From Papaver somniferum (taxonomy: Eukaryota; Streptophyta; Magnoliopsida; Ranunculales; Papaveraceae): 64,000 bases of DNA. A program made the position numbers and the translations under genes. The stretch is taken from the NCBI RefSeq assembly GCF_003573695.1, contig NC_039364.1, positions 234,725,656-234,789,655 of the forward strand, read 5' to 3'. The notes beneath the pieces are model-generated. The model saw nothing but the letters and a program-made list of their open reading frames with translations. It was not told the origin of the DNA and ran no database searches. Every line of letters begins with the position of its first letter. Positions within the stretch are counted from its first letter, which is position 1. Of the stretch, positions 34,711 to 45,800 are shown piece after piece.

Positions 34711-36604
34711 TAAGGGTGCACACGGTACGGTTCGGCTCGGTTCTTGACGAGACCGAGTACCTGTACCTCCCTAGCCTCGGTTCCAAAATTTTGGACCGGT
34801 ACCTGTACCTTGTACCTCGGTTCCGGTTCCATTCGGTACCAGGTACGGTACCGGTTCCAATCGGTTCTTTTCCAGACAGAAATATGTCTTTTTCTCTGAC
34901 AATCTAAGTACATGTTTTTTACCTGTTTTTTCAATATATTAAGTAATAACTCATACTTAGAACAAAGCAACAATTAATAAGTATCTATATTACTAGCAAA
35001 CCAAACAAACAAAGTCTTGAAAACATGAGTAGCAGTAGGCAGAAGCAGTGTAGCACACAAACTGACAATCTCACAATCACACACATTAAAGTCTAGAAAA
35101 TCCGAAAAAACAACAATTAGCAGTAGGCAATAGCCACAGACACACACACTAAGTCTTGAAAATGAGAAAATTTGAAAAAAGAACAACTAGTAGTACAACT
35201 AGTGATGCAGTAGTCTTGAATCTTGATCTTCTAATCCATATCAGCAACACTTGTGGTGTCATCAGTGTTGATAGGACCAAGTAACGCTGCCAAACAAATA
35301 ATAGTAGTTAGTAACTCAATATCATCTCAGATTTTATCACAACTCATTTAACCCATCAACATACATAACAACTCTTCATTAGTCTCAATTCATTAATCAG
35401 CTAAACATCCTAGAATGATCAACATCCAGAAGACCAAACTTCAATTCATAATTAAGATGAGAACTACAAAACCACCACCAAAACAAATTAACAGCCTAAT
35501 TTCTAACACCCTAATTTCTCAAATTAACTACACACATCAAGATACACATTACCAGATCAATAACAAAACATGAACCCTGAATTAAGACAAATACTAGCTT
35601 GTTATTAGCAATTCAGCTAAACTTTCAATCCAAAGATTTTGCATCTCATACTCAAAATCAAGATAACATCTGGATTTTCTCAACATCAATCAATTGATCA
35701 ATTCTCATCCAAACAAATCCAAAAACAAAACCCTAACCCTAAAATCACAAATTCAGTAACATAAAACCGCGCATAGCATCATAATTCAATGAAATACACA
35801 TCAATTAGATAAGATCTCAATCTTTCAAACATTAAACAACAAAACTAAAGCAAAACCCAGATTTTATTTAACACCCTAATTTCATTAACAAAAATAATGA
35901 AAAATCAAAAGAAAAGATTAAGAAGATAGAATTCTTACCAAATCCAAGCCAAATCAATCAACTCTTGCAAATCTGATGAACAAGTCTTAATTACAAATCT
36001 GAAAAATCAAAAGATTAAAGGTAGAATTATTAGATTCAGATTCTCAGAAGATTCAGAATTATTACAAATCTTAATTACAAAACCCTAGGTTCAGTTCGCT
36101 TACCCTTTGAATCAACACTTGAGATTCAAAGTAGGTTCAGTTCGCTTACAAATCTTAATTACTTACTGTTTGAATCAACACTTACCCTTTGAATCAACAC
36201 TTGTAATGGAGAAGAGAAGATTGTCGCTCGTCTCTGTTAATCAACATTTGTAATGGAGAAGATTGTCGCTCGTCCCTTCTCAGACACAGAGGAGACGGAA
36301 AAAAGAAGAAGAAGAAAATGAGAAGAGAAACGGAAACCCTATAATGTTTGCTTATATACCCCCTTTAATCTAACGGCTAATACTGATCCCTTATCCCCTA
36401 AATCTAACGGCTCTAATCATTCGGGACATTCGGTCCGGTACGACACGGTACTTGTACAGGACCGTGTACCTGTACCCCCAGACCTCGGTTCCTATTTTTT
36501 GGACCGGTACCTGTACCTTGTACCTCGGTTCGGTTCAAAACCAGGTACGGTTCCACCGGTTCCGGTTCGGTCCATCGGTCCGGCTCGGTTCCTATGCACC
36601 CTTA
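34711..36604. mobile_element. Non-autonomous hAT element, 1894 bp
   Basis: The ends are TAAGGGTGCA and TGCACCCTTA, with a perfect 8-bp duplication GTAATAAG (34703-34710 and 36605-36612). This is the hAT signature. Both subterminal regions (about 34725-34870 and 36420-36595) are packed with GGTACC, ACCTGTACC and CGGTTC words in both orientations. The interior has no transposase. At about 35215-35290 the minus strand has a short open end (GPINTDDTTSVADMD-stop), and at about 35930-36340 there is leader-like TTCTTC-rich sequence, so a host gene piece may have been captured. Confidence 0.88.
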
Positions 36605-36612
36605 GTAATAAG

Positions 36613-37354
36613 TGAGCTTCAAGTGTAAACAAGATCACTTGAGTCACGAAAAAAAAGAACATTTTGATTTCTAGATTCCAAACCGGAATAACCAAGCTAC
36701 CTAGGCTAGTAAAAGGGTGTTTGTTTTTGCTGACCCGATGTCTGGATCTGACACCACCTCTAACTCACACGACCATTTATTTTGTTTGTTTTTTTTCATT
36801 TGAGTCAAATCTAACTTGTGATCTGACTCAGACCTAACCCTAATACTGATCCGTTAAAGTCACAGAATAAAATATCCGTGATTCATGGAACCAAGCCACT
36901 AACTCATATATTTTTGAGTCAGTTGAGTCAAACATAACTCAAAAGACAAATACATTGAGTCAGACCAAATGATTCAAATGACTTCAGTCAAATCTACGCC
37001 AGTCATATTCAGAAGAGTCAGATGAAAAAATTACACGACATAGTCTGAGTGTCCTCAACAAGGTTAAACATCAATGGATCGGTGGTTGGACCAAGATAGA
37101 AACTTTTTTGAGTTTTTTTTTTTCACTGTTTAGCTACAGAATAGTAGATTCCGAACCGGCTCGCTCCAGTTTGTTTAAGAACTGGAACTCATAGACAATA
37201 TTGGTTCTACATATATAAAAGTAACCTTATCATCTTCTTCTTCAGTCTCTCCAGTTTCAAATACTCTCTCATAACAGTAAAATGCAGAAATTATCATCAT
37301 CTTCATTCTCAATTCATATGTTGAGAAGATTACAATGAAACCAGTGAACAACTC
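36613..37354. other. Intergenic and promoter region of the PPR gene
   Basis: From about 36715 to 37030 there are many GAGTCAGA / TGACTC words in both orientations, suggestive of another small degenerate element; I found no clean ends. The last 150 bp are promoter and 5' leader of the PPR gene. Confidence 0.5.
37211..37220 (+). promoter_or_regulatory. Likely TATA box of the PPR gene
   Basis: ATATATAAAA followed by a CT-rich leader (ATCTTCTTCTTCAGTCTCTCC), about 135 bp before the PPR start codon. Distance and composition fit a plant core promoter. Confidence 0.55.
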
Positions 37355-39160
37355 ATGTGTACAACAAGTTGCAGAGCACCCACATGGGTGTCATCAAGAA
37401 GATTATTCGAGCAGACATTAATGGATCTTCAGAAATGTTCAAACCTTAAACATTTAAAAGAAATGCAAGCACAAATCATGAAAGCAAATATTCATCAAGA
37501 CCCATTTGTAGCTCCTAAACTCATCTCAGCTTTCTCAATTTGTCATCAAATGCCATTAGCTGTTAAGATTTTTAATCAAATCCAAGAACCAAATGTTCAT
37601 CTTTATAACACTCTAATAAGAGCTTTTGCTCATAACTCTCAGTATTCAGCAGCTTTCTCTACTTTCTTTGATTTGCAGGAGAATGTGTTGTTTCCTGATA
37701 ATTTTACATACCCAATTCTGTTGAAAGCTTGTTGTTCTGGAGGTCCTAATCATCTTCTTCTTCGTCAAGTTCAGATGATTCATACCCATATTGAGAAATT
37801 TGGTTTTTGTTCTGATATTTTTGTGCCAAACTCTTTGATTGATACTTATTCCAAGTGTGGGAAGCTTGGGATTGTTTCTGCTAAGAAAGTGTTTGATTCA
37901 ATGCCTGAGATAGATACTGTGTCCTGGAATTCTATGATAACTGGGTTTATAAAACTGGGTCATTTGGAAGATGCTCATAAATTGTTTGATAGAATGCCAC
38001 ATAGAGATATGGTTAGTTGGAATTCAATGCTGGATGGGTTTGTGAAAGCAGGAGATATGAATTCGGCTTTTCAGTTGTTTCAAACCATGCCTGACAGGAA
38101 TATTGTTTCGTGGTCGACGATGGTTTGGGGGTACTGTAAGATTGGTGATATGGATATGGCGAAATTCTTGTTTGAGAAAATGCCTGTCAAGAATTTGGTT
38201 CCATGGACTATAATTATATCTGGGTATGCGGAGAAAGGATGCGCGAAGGAAGCTTTTAGTTTGTATGATCGTATGGAGAGAGCGGGGTTGAGACCTGATG
38301 ATGCTACTTTGATTAGTATTTTAGCTGCTTGTGCTGAATCTGGGTTGTTTAGTTTAGGTAAGAAAATTCATTTGAAGATTAAGAGGAGTAAATTCCGACA
38401 TAGTATTCAAGTTTGTAATGCTTTGATTGATATGTATGCAAAATGTGGGGATTTGGCTGATGCATCGTCAGTTTTCGAGGAGATGACAGAAAGAAATGTA
38501 GTAACATGGAATACGCTGCTTCAGGGATTGGCAATGCACGGGAATTGCGAAAGAGCGCTCAGTTTCTTCTCTAGGATGCCTCGAGAAGGGATTGAACCAG
38601 ACGGAGTCACATTTGTTAGTGTATTGTCTTCCTGTAGCCATGCTGGTCTTGTGGATGAAGGTCGCCACTACTTCTCTTTATTGAAAAAAAATTATGGAAA
38701 TGCTCTTCAAGTCGAGCATTACGGGTGTATGGTTGATCTTCTTGGCCGAGGTGGGCATTTAAAAGAAGCATTTCAGCTTATCAAAACTATGCCTATGGAG
38801 CCAAATGCGATAATCTGGGGTACCCTTTTGGGTGCTTGTCGGATGCACAGCAATGTAGAGTTAGCAGAGGAAGTGGTTGATCGGTTGGTACAATTGGAAC
38901 CCAAAGACGCAGGAAGTTTAGCCATATTTTCTAACATATATGCTGCAGCAGGTGACTGGGATGGCGTGGCTAAGGTGAGATCGAAAATGCGAGATGTTTA
39001 TAAGCAACCTGGTGCAAGTTCCATTGAGATAGATGATGAAGTGCATGAATTCAGAATTTCAGATACTGCTCATCCTGAATCCTCCAGGATATACCACATG
39101 GTAGACAGATTAAAGCAGCATCTCGAGCAAGTTGGGTACGTCCATAGAGCGCATTGTTAG
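37355..39160 (+). CDS. Pentatricopeptide repeat protein, PLS class with E/E+ end
   Basis: Intronless, 601 residues, starting MCTTSCRAPTWVSSRR. PPR motifs fill residues of about 35-500: repeated (D)TVSWNSMI, MVSWNSML, IVSWSTMV, LVPWTIII and VVTWNTLL helices with RPDDATLISIL-type L motifs. The end has the E motif (MPMEPNAIIWGTLLGACRMH) and E+ region (GASSIEIDDEVHEFRISDTAHPES), but no DYW deaminase. Such proteins bind single-stranded RNA in mitochondria or plastids, mostly for C-to-U editing with a DYW partner. Closest in my recollection to the Arabidopsis At3g29230-type (PCMP-E) proteins. The N-terminus is short for a targeting peptide, so the organelle is uncertain. No defect seen. Confidence 0.93.
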   Translation: MCTTSCRAPTWVSSRRLFEQTLMDLQKCSNLKHLKEMQAQIMKANIHQDPFVAPKLISAFSICHQMPLAVKIFNQIQEPNVHLYNTLIRAFAHNSQYSAAFSTFFDLQENVLFPDNFTYPILLKACCSGGPNHLLLRQVQMIHTHIEKFGFCSDIFVPNSLIDTYSKCGKLGIVSAKKVFDSMPEIDTVSWNSMITGFIKLGHLEDAHKLFDRMPHRDMVSWNSMLDGFVKAGDMNSAFQLFQTMPDRNIVSWSTMVWGYCKIGDMDMAKFLFEKMPVKNLVPWTIIISGYAEKGCAKEAFSLYDRMERAGLRPDDATLISILAACAESGLFSLGKKIHLKIKRSKFRHSIQVCNALIDMYAKCGDLADASSVFEEMTERNVVTWNTLLQGLAMHGNCERALSFFSRMPREGIEPDGVTFVSVLSSCSHAGLVDEGRHYFSLLKKNYGNALQVEHYGCMVDLLGRGGHLKEAFQLIKTMPMEPNAIIWGTLLGACRMHSNVELAEEVVDRLVQLEPKDAGSLAIFSNIYAAAGDWDGVAKVRSKMRDVYKQPGASSIEIDDEVHEFRISDTAHPESSRIYHMVDRLKQHLEQVGYVHRAHC

Positions 39161-39498
39161 AGCTCATAATAGTTTTGTATGTTAATGTTTTTTGACAGAT
39201 CCACTGATATAATTGAATGAGAAACGAAAAATTGATTGTATAAAACAGCATCGTTGCAATGTATATATACTTGTTCTCCAATTTCTAGGTGAACTTACTC
39301 TCTCAAGAAAGTTGTGGAATCCGGAGGCTTGAACTTGGAAATCCTAATGGGAAAGACAAGAGAGAACAAAAAACCCTTGCAATATGGCATATCAACAGTG
39401 TTGGATCAAGGGGGCATTCACCCCGTCAGATTGTCCAACCAACAGTGTAACAAACCCTGAAAAGTAGTGTAGATTTTTACTTGGGTGATGTAGATTAT
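39161..39498. other. Intergenic, tail-to-tail
   Basis: About 340 bp between the PPR stop and the RBR-gene stop on the other strand; it should hold both 3' untranslated regions. Nothing else seen. Confidence 0.6.
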
Positions 39499-40379
39499 TC
39501 AAATTAATAGCATTATTGCCACTGCACCAAGAACTAGAAGCATAAGCGAAATAAAAATTTTCAAGCAGAGAAGCCCTTCTGGCGTCATCTCCCTTCGCCT
39601 CGAGATTCTGCAACTACAATTGTGTGAATAAAGTTTGCTTCCACAGTCATAGCAAAATTTTGTGCTGCATCTGCAAATAGGATAATAATGATAAATGACT
39701 CGAAGAAACAACACTTAGATCAAACGAGGAAGAATTGGAGGGAGAAAATAGACCTGCAACGAATTACACGGCAACCCACGCTGCGCTGCACGTAACACTT
39801 GCAGGTTGGACATCTAGTTCACCCTTTACGCGCAACAGATTCCATGAACAAAAGGTCGTTTTTATCTCTTATAATCACTTCGTCTCGACTTCTGGTGCAA
39901 TAATGAGAATTCCGCCATGGAACCATGCAACGGAAACAAAACAACATCTCGCAACCTGGGCACCTTGTTTCTCTAATCACACCACCACCACACTCATTCA
40001 AAACCAACTCATAGCAGTTCGGGCAGTAAGCTTGTTTATCAACAAACTTTGATAGAATCTCTGACTGGCAGAGCAAGTCGCACCATCTGACGAAGAGTTT
40101 CGGAGGCAGGATAGAGCGACATGAAAGCAAGTCTAGATTGATGGAGCAGTCGATATTGGGGCACTTAATTGTTGATGCACTGTCGTCATAAACTTTCACC
40201 TCTATATACTTTGTTATACAATCAGTACAAAAGTTATGTATGTGTGAGCAATCACCGGTCTTAAATTTCTTACTACGAGGAAGATTTTCGGTACAGATAT
40301 CGCAAGTGAATAACGAGACGCCCGTTCGGTAACCCAGTTTGTGGCTGGAATATGGATTTTCTCTGACACGGTTTATCAT
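39499..40379 (-). pseudogene. RBR-type E3 ubiquitin ligase with a premature stop in RING2
   Basis: Exon 1 is 40379-39754 and exon 2 is 39670-39499, with GT/AG borders and matching phase, about 265 codons. RING1 is CDICTENLPRSKKF...CPNIDC. The IBR is YCPNCYELVLNECGGG...HYC. RING2 runs TRCPTCKCYVQRSVGC...CRCSTKFCYDCG and keeps the cysteine expected to carry ubiquitin (SVGC). A C-terminal hydrophobic segment (LLCLKIFISLMLLVLGAVAI) looks like a membrane anchor. A TGA at 39819-39821 stands exactly where RBR proteins have tryptophan at the start of RING2 and would remove RING2 and the anchor. Everything after it is intact, so this could be a recent null allele, a sequencing error or a young pseudogene. 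The start may be further upstream (TTATAG acceptor-like sequence just before ATG 40379). Confidence 0.82.
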
Positions 40380-42127
40380 GGCTATAATAAATAAACAAAT
40401 AAAAGATTAATATCAGTAATCTGAGTTCGAAACTCAATTCCTCGACAAAGTAGATAAACAAGATATCATAACTCATTACTTTACCATCATCCTATATAAC
40501 ATGATATTATAAGGAGAATGGAAAAATATAGATAGAAAGAAAAAGTGCACCTTTCAATAGCTACTGTTGAGAATCTTGAGAGGTCGTGTTCCAAGCTTTA
40601 AGCTCCGATTATTCTCTGAACCTTGAATATTCAATGGGAAAAAACACACTAAAGACTGAGAATAAAAAAAAGGATATTTAGGGTTTTTATTTTTCTTTTC
40701 CCCAATACTAAAAATATAATGTTAAACCTTTTTATTTTGTGGAAATTGAATTAATGCCCCTATTTTGATTGGGCCTTCGTAAATATCCCTAGCAATAATA
40801 ATTATATCTCCCTCTTTTGGGAGGAAAATAATTTTTTTGGTTCGTACCAGAAATTCCCTTTCTGAATAAGTCGAGACGTCGAGTTATAACTTATAACCCA
40901 TCTTTTAATATCAGATCTAAAACATTTCTGTTCATCTCCTCTCTCTACAGCCATCACCACCACCTCCGGCATACAAGTTGTTATTTTCAATTAATGGAAG
41001 TTTTTAGTCTTGCCACTGCTTTCATATGAACTGATGGTGTTTATAAGTTTGGTCATTAATGAAGTATTAGCTAAATTGATTTATGTTGTGAATTTATCAC
41101 TTCTGATTTCTAAATTTTGAATGTTTTGAGATATACGCTTGGTGTGATATCTGTCCCCTGTAATTATGTTACCTACTCGAAGCATCGTCACTATCCTAAC
41201 TCCAAGCTACTTCTGACCTACTGAATTATTAAGGAAGTACTGAAACTGAATGCATTGCCATCCCATGTGCATTTCTCATAGATAATGGGAGGAGGTTGTG
41301 TTCTGTATATCTTTTTTGTGTCCCCTTGAATCCATCCACTTCCTATGTAGTTCACATAAGAGACAAACATACTTACGTTTTGTTTTATCTGATCAGTGAG
41401 ACCAACTTTGGATTTCATGTGGCATGTTCAGTGCAGCTACTTTTAAAATGCAATAAAGAAGCACATCTGATGTCTAGTATTTTCTGTAACATGGAAACTT
41501 ATGATAATTTATAACACATCCATATAAATAGGATATCTAATTAACATTTTCCTTATGATAATTGCAGGCAACTGATGGGAGAAGAGCTTTCCGGTTTGTG
41601 TGAAAGATTTACAAAATCTGGAAATTCAGTTGGAGATGAGTTTGTGTGGAGTACGGGTGAAGAAGGTTTGAAATGGTGGCTTTATACAAGGTTTGAAGGA
41701 GGTAAAGTCTAATATCCAATTCACAACAGTAGTGACATTGGAAGAAGATGTTTTTGCCTTTTGTATATGATGTTTGTTTGTATTTTAATACGACTTCTAC
41801 AGATTCTTGTGTTGAGTCCTTCCCTCCTACTATTAGTTATATGGTTCTTTTTCTTGTTTATGACCATTGCTCTTTATTTCATATCATGGGGGAGACACTA
41901 ATGTACTTGTTTCACCTTGATCACGAGGATACCGAACATCAGGTAGACACTAATGTACTAGTAGTTTACAAGCATATTTTATGGTTTGTTAAATACTATA
42001 CTTTCTCCTAATTATATAATCCTTTCTTTTGCATCACATTTTTTTAGTTTAACTTATTTGTTCGTCATAATCTTAGTCATGGTGCTTCGGTTCAATAATT
42101 TAATTTCCTTGAATATTCAAAATGAAT
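40380..42127. other. Intergenic, no recognised gene
   Basis: AT-rich. At 41572-41711, just after TTGCAG, a short open stretch reads LMGEELSGLCERFTKSGNS...WWLYTRFEGG; it could be an exon of a lost gene, but I do not recognise it. Nothing else supportable. Confidence 0.4.
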
Positions 42128-42200
42128 TGATCGCGTGGTACAATGGTAGCAGAACTGATTCCACGTCAGAAGATGCGTGTTCGATTCACGTCAGGTTTAC
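42128..42200 (+). pseudogene. tRNA-Trp-like sequence (pseudogene or SINE head)
   Basis: GATCGCGTGGTACAATGGTAGC resembles the 5' half of plant tRNA-Trp including box A. CTGATTCCACGTCAG forms an anticodon arm with loop TTCCACG and anticodon CCA. TGTTCGATTCACG is a good box B. The acceptor stem pairs poorly and the D-loop region has changes, so a functional tRNA is unlikely. It may be the head of a tRNA-derived SINE, but no clear tail or target duplication was found. Confidence 0.65.
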
Positions 42201-42223
42201 TAATTTTAGTACATAAATATTTT

Positions 42224-42680
42224 GGGATCAACTTTGGTTGTTGATACCATAAATAATCTGAATATTTTCTGAATTTTAAATTTGGGGATCAACTTCGGTT
42301 GCTGACACTATATTATTTATTTATTTTATTTTCTGATATTTGTTTTGGGATCAACTTCGGTTGTTGACACCATATGTTTGGGATCAACTTTGGTTGTTGG
42401 CACAATATTTTTTTTCTTATTTTCCGATTTTTACTTTTGGATCAATTTAGGATGTTGCGGTCATAGTTTTTTTTCTCTAGGTTCTTGTTTTTGGATCAAC
42501 TTCAGTTGTTGACCCGTATTGTCTATTTATTTTATTTTATTCCTGATTTTGTTTTGGGATCAACTTTGGTTGTTGACGCTATATTTTGGGATTAATTTAG
42601 GTTGTTGACGCTATTTTTTTCTTTCTTATTTTTTGATATTCTTTTCGAAGAATCAACTTTTGTTGTTGACACAGCCGGAG
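42224..42680. repeat. Degenerate tandem repeat with GGGATCAACTTYGGTTGTTGAC core
   Basis: Nine copies of the core, near 42224, 42278, 42347, 42379, 42437, 42492, 42556, 42587 and 42651. AT-rich spacers of unequal length separate them. It begins just after the tRNA-like sequence. Confidence 0.85.
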
Positions 42681-42890
42681 GCGGCGGCGGTTGTGGCGAC
42701 GGACTGGCGGCAACAATGGTGTTCATGTGGTGGTGTTACGGTGATGGAGTGGTGGTGGTGATTAGTAGGTGGTGTTCATTGAGTGGTGGTGGTGGTGGTG
42801 GATATGTGGTGGTGCTAATGGTAGTGTGGTGGAATGGTAGTTGTGGTGGCCGCGAAGTGGTGGAGAAAAAAAATTGTTGCATTATAAAAT
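42681..42890. repeat. GGT/GGC-rich low-complexity tract
   Basis: Mostly GGTGGT and GGCGGC triplets with short interruptions, between the GATCAACTT repeats and the satellite. The open frame here (Gly/Val/Trp-rich) is compositional. Confidence 0.7.
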
Positions 42891-42899
42891 ATAGAATAA

Positions 42900-45800
42900 T
42901 ATTATAAGAGTAACGATATTACAAAAATTGTTCTAGGATCTGTAAGGTTTCTATTGAGCCGTTATATGTATAGTTCTGATTGGAATTGACGATTTAAATA
43001 GCAAAACGAATTTATAACTAAAAGCGTAGGCCGCTAGGTACACGCTTTGTTTTTGTAAAATTAGCCTGAAATATTTTGGTAATTTTCACGCTTGATATTT
43101 TTCTTTGATTTGTAAGGTTTCTATTAAGCCGTTATTTTTCTAGTTCTGATGAAATTGAAGGTTTAAAGAGAAAAAAAGAATTTTAGACTAAAAGCTTAGG
43201 CATCAGTACACGCTTTTTTTTTTTGCAAAAATGGCCTGAAATATTTTGTTGATTTTCACACATGATATTTTTCTAGGATCTGTAAGGTTTCTATTGAGCC
43301 GTTATTTGTCTAGTTCTGATTGGAATTGAAGGTTTAAGAGCAAAAACGAATTTTTGACGAAAAACGTAGGCAGCGATATACGCTTTTTTTTTCTTTTGTA
43401 AAATGGGCCTGAAATATTTTGTTGATTTTCACACATGATATTGTTCTAGGATCTATAAGGATTCTATTGAGCCGTTATTTTTCTAGTTTTGATTGGAATT
43501 AAAGGTTTAAAGAGAAAAAACGAATTTTTGACGAAAAGCGTAGGCAGTGGTTCGCGCTATGTTTTTGTAAAAATGGCATCAAATATTTTGTTGGTTTTCA
43601 CACATGATATTTTTCTAGGATCTGTAAGGTTTCTATTAAGCCGTTATTTGTATAGTTTTGATTGGAATTTAAGGTTTAAAGAGCAAAACGAATTTATAAC
43701 GAAAAGCGTAGGCAGCGGTACATGCTTTGTTTTCGTTAAATTGGCATGAAATATTTTGGTAATTTTAACACATGATATTGTTCTTTGATCTATAAGGTTT
43801 CTATTAAGCTTTTAGTTGTCTAGTTCTGATTGGAATTGAAGGTTTAAGGAGAAAAAACAAATTTTTGACGAAAAGCGTAGGCAGCGGTAAACGCTTTGTT
43901 TTCGTAAAAATGGCCTGAAATATTTTATTGATTTTCTCACATGATATTGTTCTAGGATCTTTAAGGTTTCTATTCAGCCGTTATTTTTCTAGTTCTGATT
44001 GGAATTGATGGTTTAAATAGCAAATACGAATTTTTGACAAAAAGCGTAGGCAGCGGTACACGCTTTGTTTTTGTAAAAATGGCCTTAAATATTTTATTGA
44101 TTTTCAAACATGATATTGTTTTATGATCTGTAAGGTTTCTATTGAGCCGTTATTTGTATATTTTTGATTGGAATTGACGGTTTAAAGAGCAAAACGAATT
44201 TATAACGAAAAGCGTAGGCAGCGGTACACGCTTTGTTTTCGTAAAATTCGCCTGAAATATTTTGGTAATTTTCACACTTGATATTTTTATTTGATCTGTA
44301 AGGTTTCTATTAAGCCGTTATTTGTCTAGTTCTGATTGGAATTGAAGGTTTAAAGAGAAAAAAAAAGGATTTTAGACGAAAAGCTTAGGCAGCAGTACAC
44401 GCTTTGTTTTTGCAAAAATGGCCTGAAATATTTTGTTGATTTTCACACATGATATTTTCCTAGGATCTGTAAGGTTTCTATTGAGCCGGTATTTGTCTAG
44501 TTCTGATTGGAATTGAAGGTTTAAGAGCAAAAACGAATTTTTGACGAAAAACGTAGGTAGCGGTACACGATTTTTTTTGTTGTAAAAATGGCCTGAAATA
44601 TTTTGTTGATTTTCACACATGATATTGTTCTAGGATCTGTAAGGTTTCTATTGAGACGTTATTTTTCTATTTCTGGTTGGAATTGAAGGTTTAAAGAGCA
44701 AAAACGAATTTTTGATGAAAAGCGTAGGCGGTTCACGCTATGGTTTTGTAAAAATGTCCTGAAACATTTTGTTGATTTTCACACATGATATTGTTATAGG
44801 ATCTATAAGGTTTTTATTGAGCCGTTATATGTATAGTTCTGATTGGAATTGACGATTTAAAGAGAAAAACGAATTTATAACTAAAAGCGTAGGCCGTTAG
44901 GTACACGCTTTGTTTTTGTAAAATTAGCCTGAAATATTTTGGTGATTTTCACACATGATATTGTTCTATGATCTTTAAGGTTTCTATGGAGCCGTTTTTT
45001 ATATAGTTCTGATTGGAATTGAAGGTTTAAAGAGCAAAAACGAATTTTTGACGGAAAACGTAGGCAGTGGTACACGCTTTTTTTTTGTTTGTAAAATTGG
45101 CCTGAAATATTTTGTTGAATTTCACACATGATATTGTTCTAGGATCTGTAAGGTTTCTATTGAGCCGTTATTTGTATAGTTTTGATTGGAATTGTCGGTT
45201 TAAAGAGCAAAACGAATTTATAACGAAAAGCGTAGGCAGCGCTACACGCTTTGTTTTCGTAAAATTCGCCTGAAATATTTTGGTAATTTTCACACTTGAT
45301 ATTTTTCTTTGATCTGTAAGGTTTCTATTTATCCGTTATTTTTCTAGTTTTGATTGGAATTAAAGGTTTAAAGAGCAAAAACGAATTTTTGACGAAAAGC
45401 GTAGGCAGCGGTTCGCGCTATGTTTTTGTAAAAATGGCATGAAATATTTTGTTGGTTTTCACACATGATATTTTTCTAGGATCTGTAAGGTTTCTATTGA
45501 GCCGTTATTTGTATAGTTTTGATTGGAATTTAAGTTTTGATCGTTACACGCTTTGTTTTCTTAAAATTGGCCTGAAATATTTTGGTAATTTTCACACATG
45601 ATATTGTTCTTTGATCTGTAATGTTTCTAGCTATTAAGATTTTATCTGTCTAGTTCTGATTGGAATTGAAGGTTTAAGGAGAAAAAACGATTTTTTGACG
45701 AAAAGCGTAGGCAGTGGTACACGGTTTGTTTTCGTAAAAATGGCCTGAAATATTTTATTGATTTTCACACATTATATTGTTCTAGGATCTTTAAGGTTTC

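Noticed and set aside
34716..34973. Short frames rich in Arg/Val/Pro
   Set aside because: They are readings of the GGTACC-rich subterminal repeats of the hAT element.
36715..37030. Possible further MITE with GAGTCAGA-type words
   Set aside because: No paired inverted ends or target duplication could be found.
41572..41711. Possible coding exon after TTGCAG
   Set aside because: Only one short open block with no recognisable family and no partner exons; noted but not called a gene.
43489..45129. Short frames within the satellite
   Set aside because: They repeat with the monomer and have no coding signal.
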